From contig OY729418.1 of assembly GCA_963422275.1 (NCBI GenBank), positions 3,472,001 through 3,536,000 on the forward strand: 64,000 nucleotides of DNA. The letters run 5' to 3'. This document shows, piece after piece, positions 62,264-64,000 of this stretch (the stretch's first letter is position 1; the number at the start of each line of letters is the position of its first letter). The stretch comes from G963422275 sp963422275 (lineage in GTDB: Bacteria > Pseudomonadota > Alphaproteobacteria > Rhodobacterales > Rhodobacteraceae). The notes under the pieces are model-generated. The model was given only the letters and a program-made list of their open reading frames with translations, ran no database searches and was not told where the DNA came from. The translations under genes and the position numbers were made by a program.

Positions 62264-63085
62264 ATGGGTGCGCAACTAACCGCGCGGCAACTCCACGACC
62301 GAAAAGTGCGCCGCCGCAGCACCGCGATTGCGGCGGCGAGCACAGGTGGTGCGCTTATTGCACTCATCATCCTTGTGCCCATGGCAGAAGGGTGGAAGCG
62401 AGTGCAAAACAGCTTTTTCAATCTGGAAGTTCTGGTACAAACCTTTCCCAAGCTACTTCAGGCGTTTCTTCTTGACATCTTGATCTTTTTCTGGTGTGCG
62501 CCTGCAATCGCGGCTCTTGGACTGATAATCGCGCTACTCAGGGATGCGCGCGCTCCTGCGTTGTTTCCTTTGCGGATCTTTGGTGTCTTGTACACCGACA
62601 TCTTTCGTGGTATTCCGGTCATCCTCGTCGTTTACCTCGTCGGATTCGGTGTTCCGGGCCTTGGACTTCAGCGACCATGGAACAGTCCCTACATCTGGGG
62701 GTCATTGGCACTCATCCTGACCTACTCGGCCTACGTGGCGGAAATCTATCGATCAGGGATCGAATCGATCCATGAGAGCCAGCGAGCAGCGGGGAAATCC
62801 CTCGGTCTCAACAGCATTGATGTGATGGTGTTCGTGATATTGCCGCAGGCGCTTCGTCGGGTTGTTCCCGCGAACATGAACATGCTTATTGCATTGCAAA
62901 AAGACGTTGCGTTGCTTTCGTTCATCGGGCCTGTGGAAATCCTGCGCCAAGCTGCAGTGTTTAAATCATTGCTGGCAAACTTCACACCATATGTTGGAGC
63001 CGCGATCATTTTCTTGATGGTAACGGTGCCTGCTACGCGATTTGCGGATCATTTGATCGCGAAGCAGAATCGAGCGCGCAGTTAG
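62264..63085 (+). CDS. Amino-acid ABC transporter permease (HisM/GlnP family)
   Basis: The 273-residue inner-membrane protein has about five hydrophobic segments (first about 22-40) and the EAA-type loop in GIESIHESQRAAGKSLGLNSIDVMVFVILPQALRRVVPANMN, which docks to the ATPase. A preceding FRGIPVILVVYLVGFG is a typical family 3 permease signature. It overlaps the ATPase start by one base (TAGTG). Only one permease gene is present, so it probably works as a homodimer. Confidence 0.92.
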   Translation: MGAQLTARQLHDRKVRRRSTAIAAASTGGALIALIILVPMAEGWKRVQNSFFNLEVLVQTFPKLLQAFLLDILIFFWCAPAIAALGLIIALLRDARAPALFPLRIFGVLYTDIFRGIPVILVVYLVGFGVPGLGLQRPWNSPYIWGSLALILTYSAYVAEIYRSGIESIHESQRAAGKSLGLNSIDVMVFVILPQALRRVVPANMNMLIALQKDVALLSFIGPVEILRQAAVFKSLLANFTPYVGAAIIFLMVTVPATRFADHLIAKQNRARS

Positions 63086-63813
63086 TGCTCAAGCTGCAAA
63101 TTGTCGGTCTGCGGAAGACATTTTCTGGTGACTGTGTGCTTGACGGAATCGACTTGGGAGTTGAGGGAGGCGAGACGGTCTGTCTGATTGGTGCTTCGGG
63201 AAGCGGAAAGTCGACTTTGTTGCGTTGCCTGAATCTTCTCGAGCCAATCGACGACGGTCACATCTATCTGGACGGTGCCGACATTTCCGTTCCTGGTTTG
63301 GACCCGGAGCCGGTGCGACAGCGCATCGGCTTGGTCTTTCAAAGTTACAACCTTTTTCCACACATGACTGCCTTGGAAAATGTTCAACTCGCGCCTAGGC
63401 GGGTCCATCGCCGGTCACGCGCGGAACTTTCCATAGAGATTGGCGCCCTGTTCGAACGATTCGGGCTTTCCAAACATATGCATCACTATCCTGATCAACT
63501 GTCGGGTGGGCAGCAACAACGGGTTGCTATCGTCCGCGCGCTGGCAATGAAGCCGGAAGTCATGCTATTCGACGAAGTAACGTCAGCTCTCGACCCTGAA
63601 TTGGTTGCTGACGTGCTTGATGTTCTTCGCCAACTCCGCAGCCAGCGCATGACGATGATCATCGCGACTCACGAGATGGGATTCGCCCGTGAGGCGGCGG
63701 ATAGGGTTTGCGTGTTGCATGACGGTCAAATTATTGAATCCGGCCCGCCTGCCGAAATCTTCTTGAATCCAAGGACAGTGAGAGCCAGGGAATTCTTGGC
63801 GGCGGTTCTGTAG
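63085..63813 (+). CDS. Amino-acid ABC transporter ATP-binding protein
   Basis: The 242-residue ATPase starts with GTG 63085 and shows Walker A LIGASGSGKSTLLRCLNLLEP (about 34-54), Q-loop VFQSYNLFPHMTALENV, the signature LSGGQQQRVAIVRALAMKP, Walker B VMLFDEVTSALDPELV and H-loop IIATHEMGFAREAADRVCVLHDG. This is the GlnQ/HisP type. It closes the transporter operon. Confidence 0.95.
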   Translation: MLKLQIVGLRKTFSGDCVLDGIDLGVEGGETVCLIGASGSGKSTLLRCLNLLEPIDDGHIYLDGADISVPGLDPEPVRQRIGLVFQSYNLFPHMTALENVQLAPRRVHRRSRAELSIEIGALFERFGLSKHMHHYPDQLSGGQQQRVAIVRALAMKPEVMLFDEVTSALDPELVADVLDVLRQLRSQRMTMIIATHEMGFAREAADRVCVLHDGQIIESGPPAEIFLNPRTVRAREFLAAVL

Positions 63814-63902
63814 CGATCACACTGGACACCCCGGGCTGTTCAGAACACAATCCCTGTCTCAGCTGAACGATCCCGGGTGGTGGCGCTCAACGATCCTATG
63901 CC

Positions 63903-64000
63903 AAGACTGCTGCGCAATGCGCCCCCGGCCATGAACATGTCGCACCGAGCGCGTGGGTCCCGACAGCATCCTGCGAAAGGTCGGCGCCCTGATGAACTGG
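63903..64000 (+). mobile_element. IS5-family copy starting at the window edge
   Basis: AAGACTGCTGCGCAATGC at 63903 resembles the left end AAGACTGTTGCGAAGCGC of the 28025 copy. The frame ERVGPDSILRKVGALMNW at the end of the window is the transposase start, equivalent to PDSALCKVDTLMNWQRL of the 60 kb relic and closer to the family consensus. An earlier ATG (63931) lies in a different frame, so the copy may already be frameshifted. It continues beyond the window. Confidence 0.75.

Noticed and set aside
1..64000. CRISPR arrays, prophage modules, rRNA operons, riboswitches
   Set aside because: No regularly spaced repeats, phage structural genes, rRNA or recognisable riboswitch folds were found when reading through the window.

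Overview
The window looks like an alphaproteobacterial chromosome, most likely Rhodobacterales or a close relative. The evidence is gene content and order: a dcw cluster running ftsW-murG-murC-murB-ddl-ftsQ-ftsA-ftsZ then lpxC, bamD and recN; a bolA / J-domain / cobS / cobT group; the soxBDAG sarcosine oxidase operon; ccmI; erpA-dgt-argS-SPOR-nagZ-scpA-scpB; and DUF177-rpmF-plsX-fabH-ihfA-merR. The FtsZ tail peptide, the TTG-started LpxC and the two-domain dCTP deaminase also fit this group. No database search was run; family names come from motif recognition.

Layout. 1-13.5 kb: cell-wall synthesis and division genes on the + strand, outer-membrane assembly (bamD) and DNA repair (recN). ftsA carries a single-base frameshift. 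13.5-15.6 kb: a ClC-type chloride channel pseudogene split by a defective IS5-family (IS427-like) element. 15.7-24.5 kb: M24 aminopeptidase, cobT, cobS, a J-domain protein, bolA, gatB and a class I glutamine amidotransferase-like hydrolase. 24.5-31.5 kb: accessory stretch with an autotransporter, an IS1595-like relic with readable target duplication, and a large PcfJ-like protein framed by two inverted IS5 relics. 31.8-44.3 kb: dusA, DUF1289, ruvX, ccmI, soxBDAG, M48 protease with a hidden 56-residue membrane ORF, FAD monooxygenase and a nitrilase pseudogene. 44.4-51.9 kb: xthA, erpA, dgt, argS, SPOR, nagZ, scpAB. 52-57 kb: IS relics, dCTP deaminase, tRNA-Pro(GGG), merR, ihfA. 57.1-60.2 kb: fabH, plsX, rpmF, DUF177. 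60.3-64 kb: IS5 relic, a polar amino-acid ABC transporter (binding protein, permease, ATPase) and the start of another IS5 copy at the window edge.

How it works together. Core operons are tightly packed, with 1-13 nt overlaps at murG/murC/murB, ddl/ftsQ, ccmI/ruvX, SPOR/nagZ/scpA, plsX/fabH and permease/ATPase. Between them lie decayed insertion sequences of at least four types, none with an intact transposase, plus two broken metabolic or transport genes. This suggests a genome that went through an IS expansion followed by erosion, as seen in host-associated or bottlenecked lineages (inference). The most interesting locus is the PcfJ-like gene at 28.8-31.0 kb in a composite-transposon-like frame. 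The most practically important anomaly is the ftsA frameshift.
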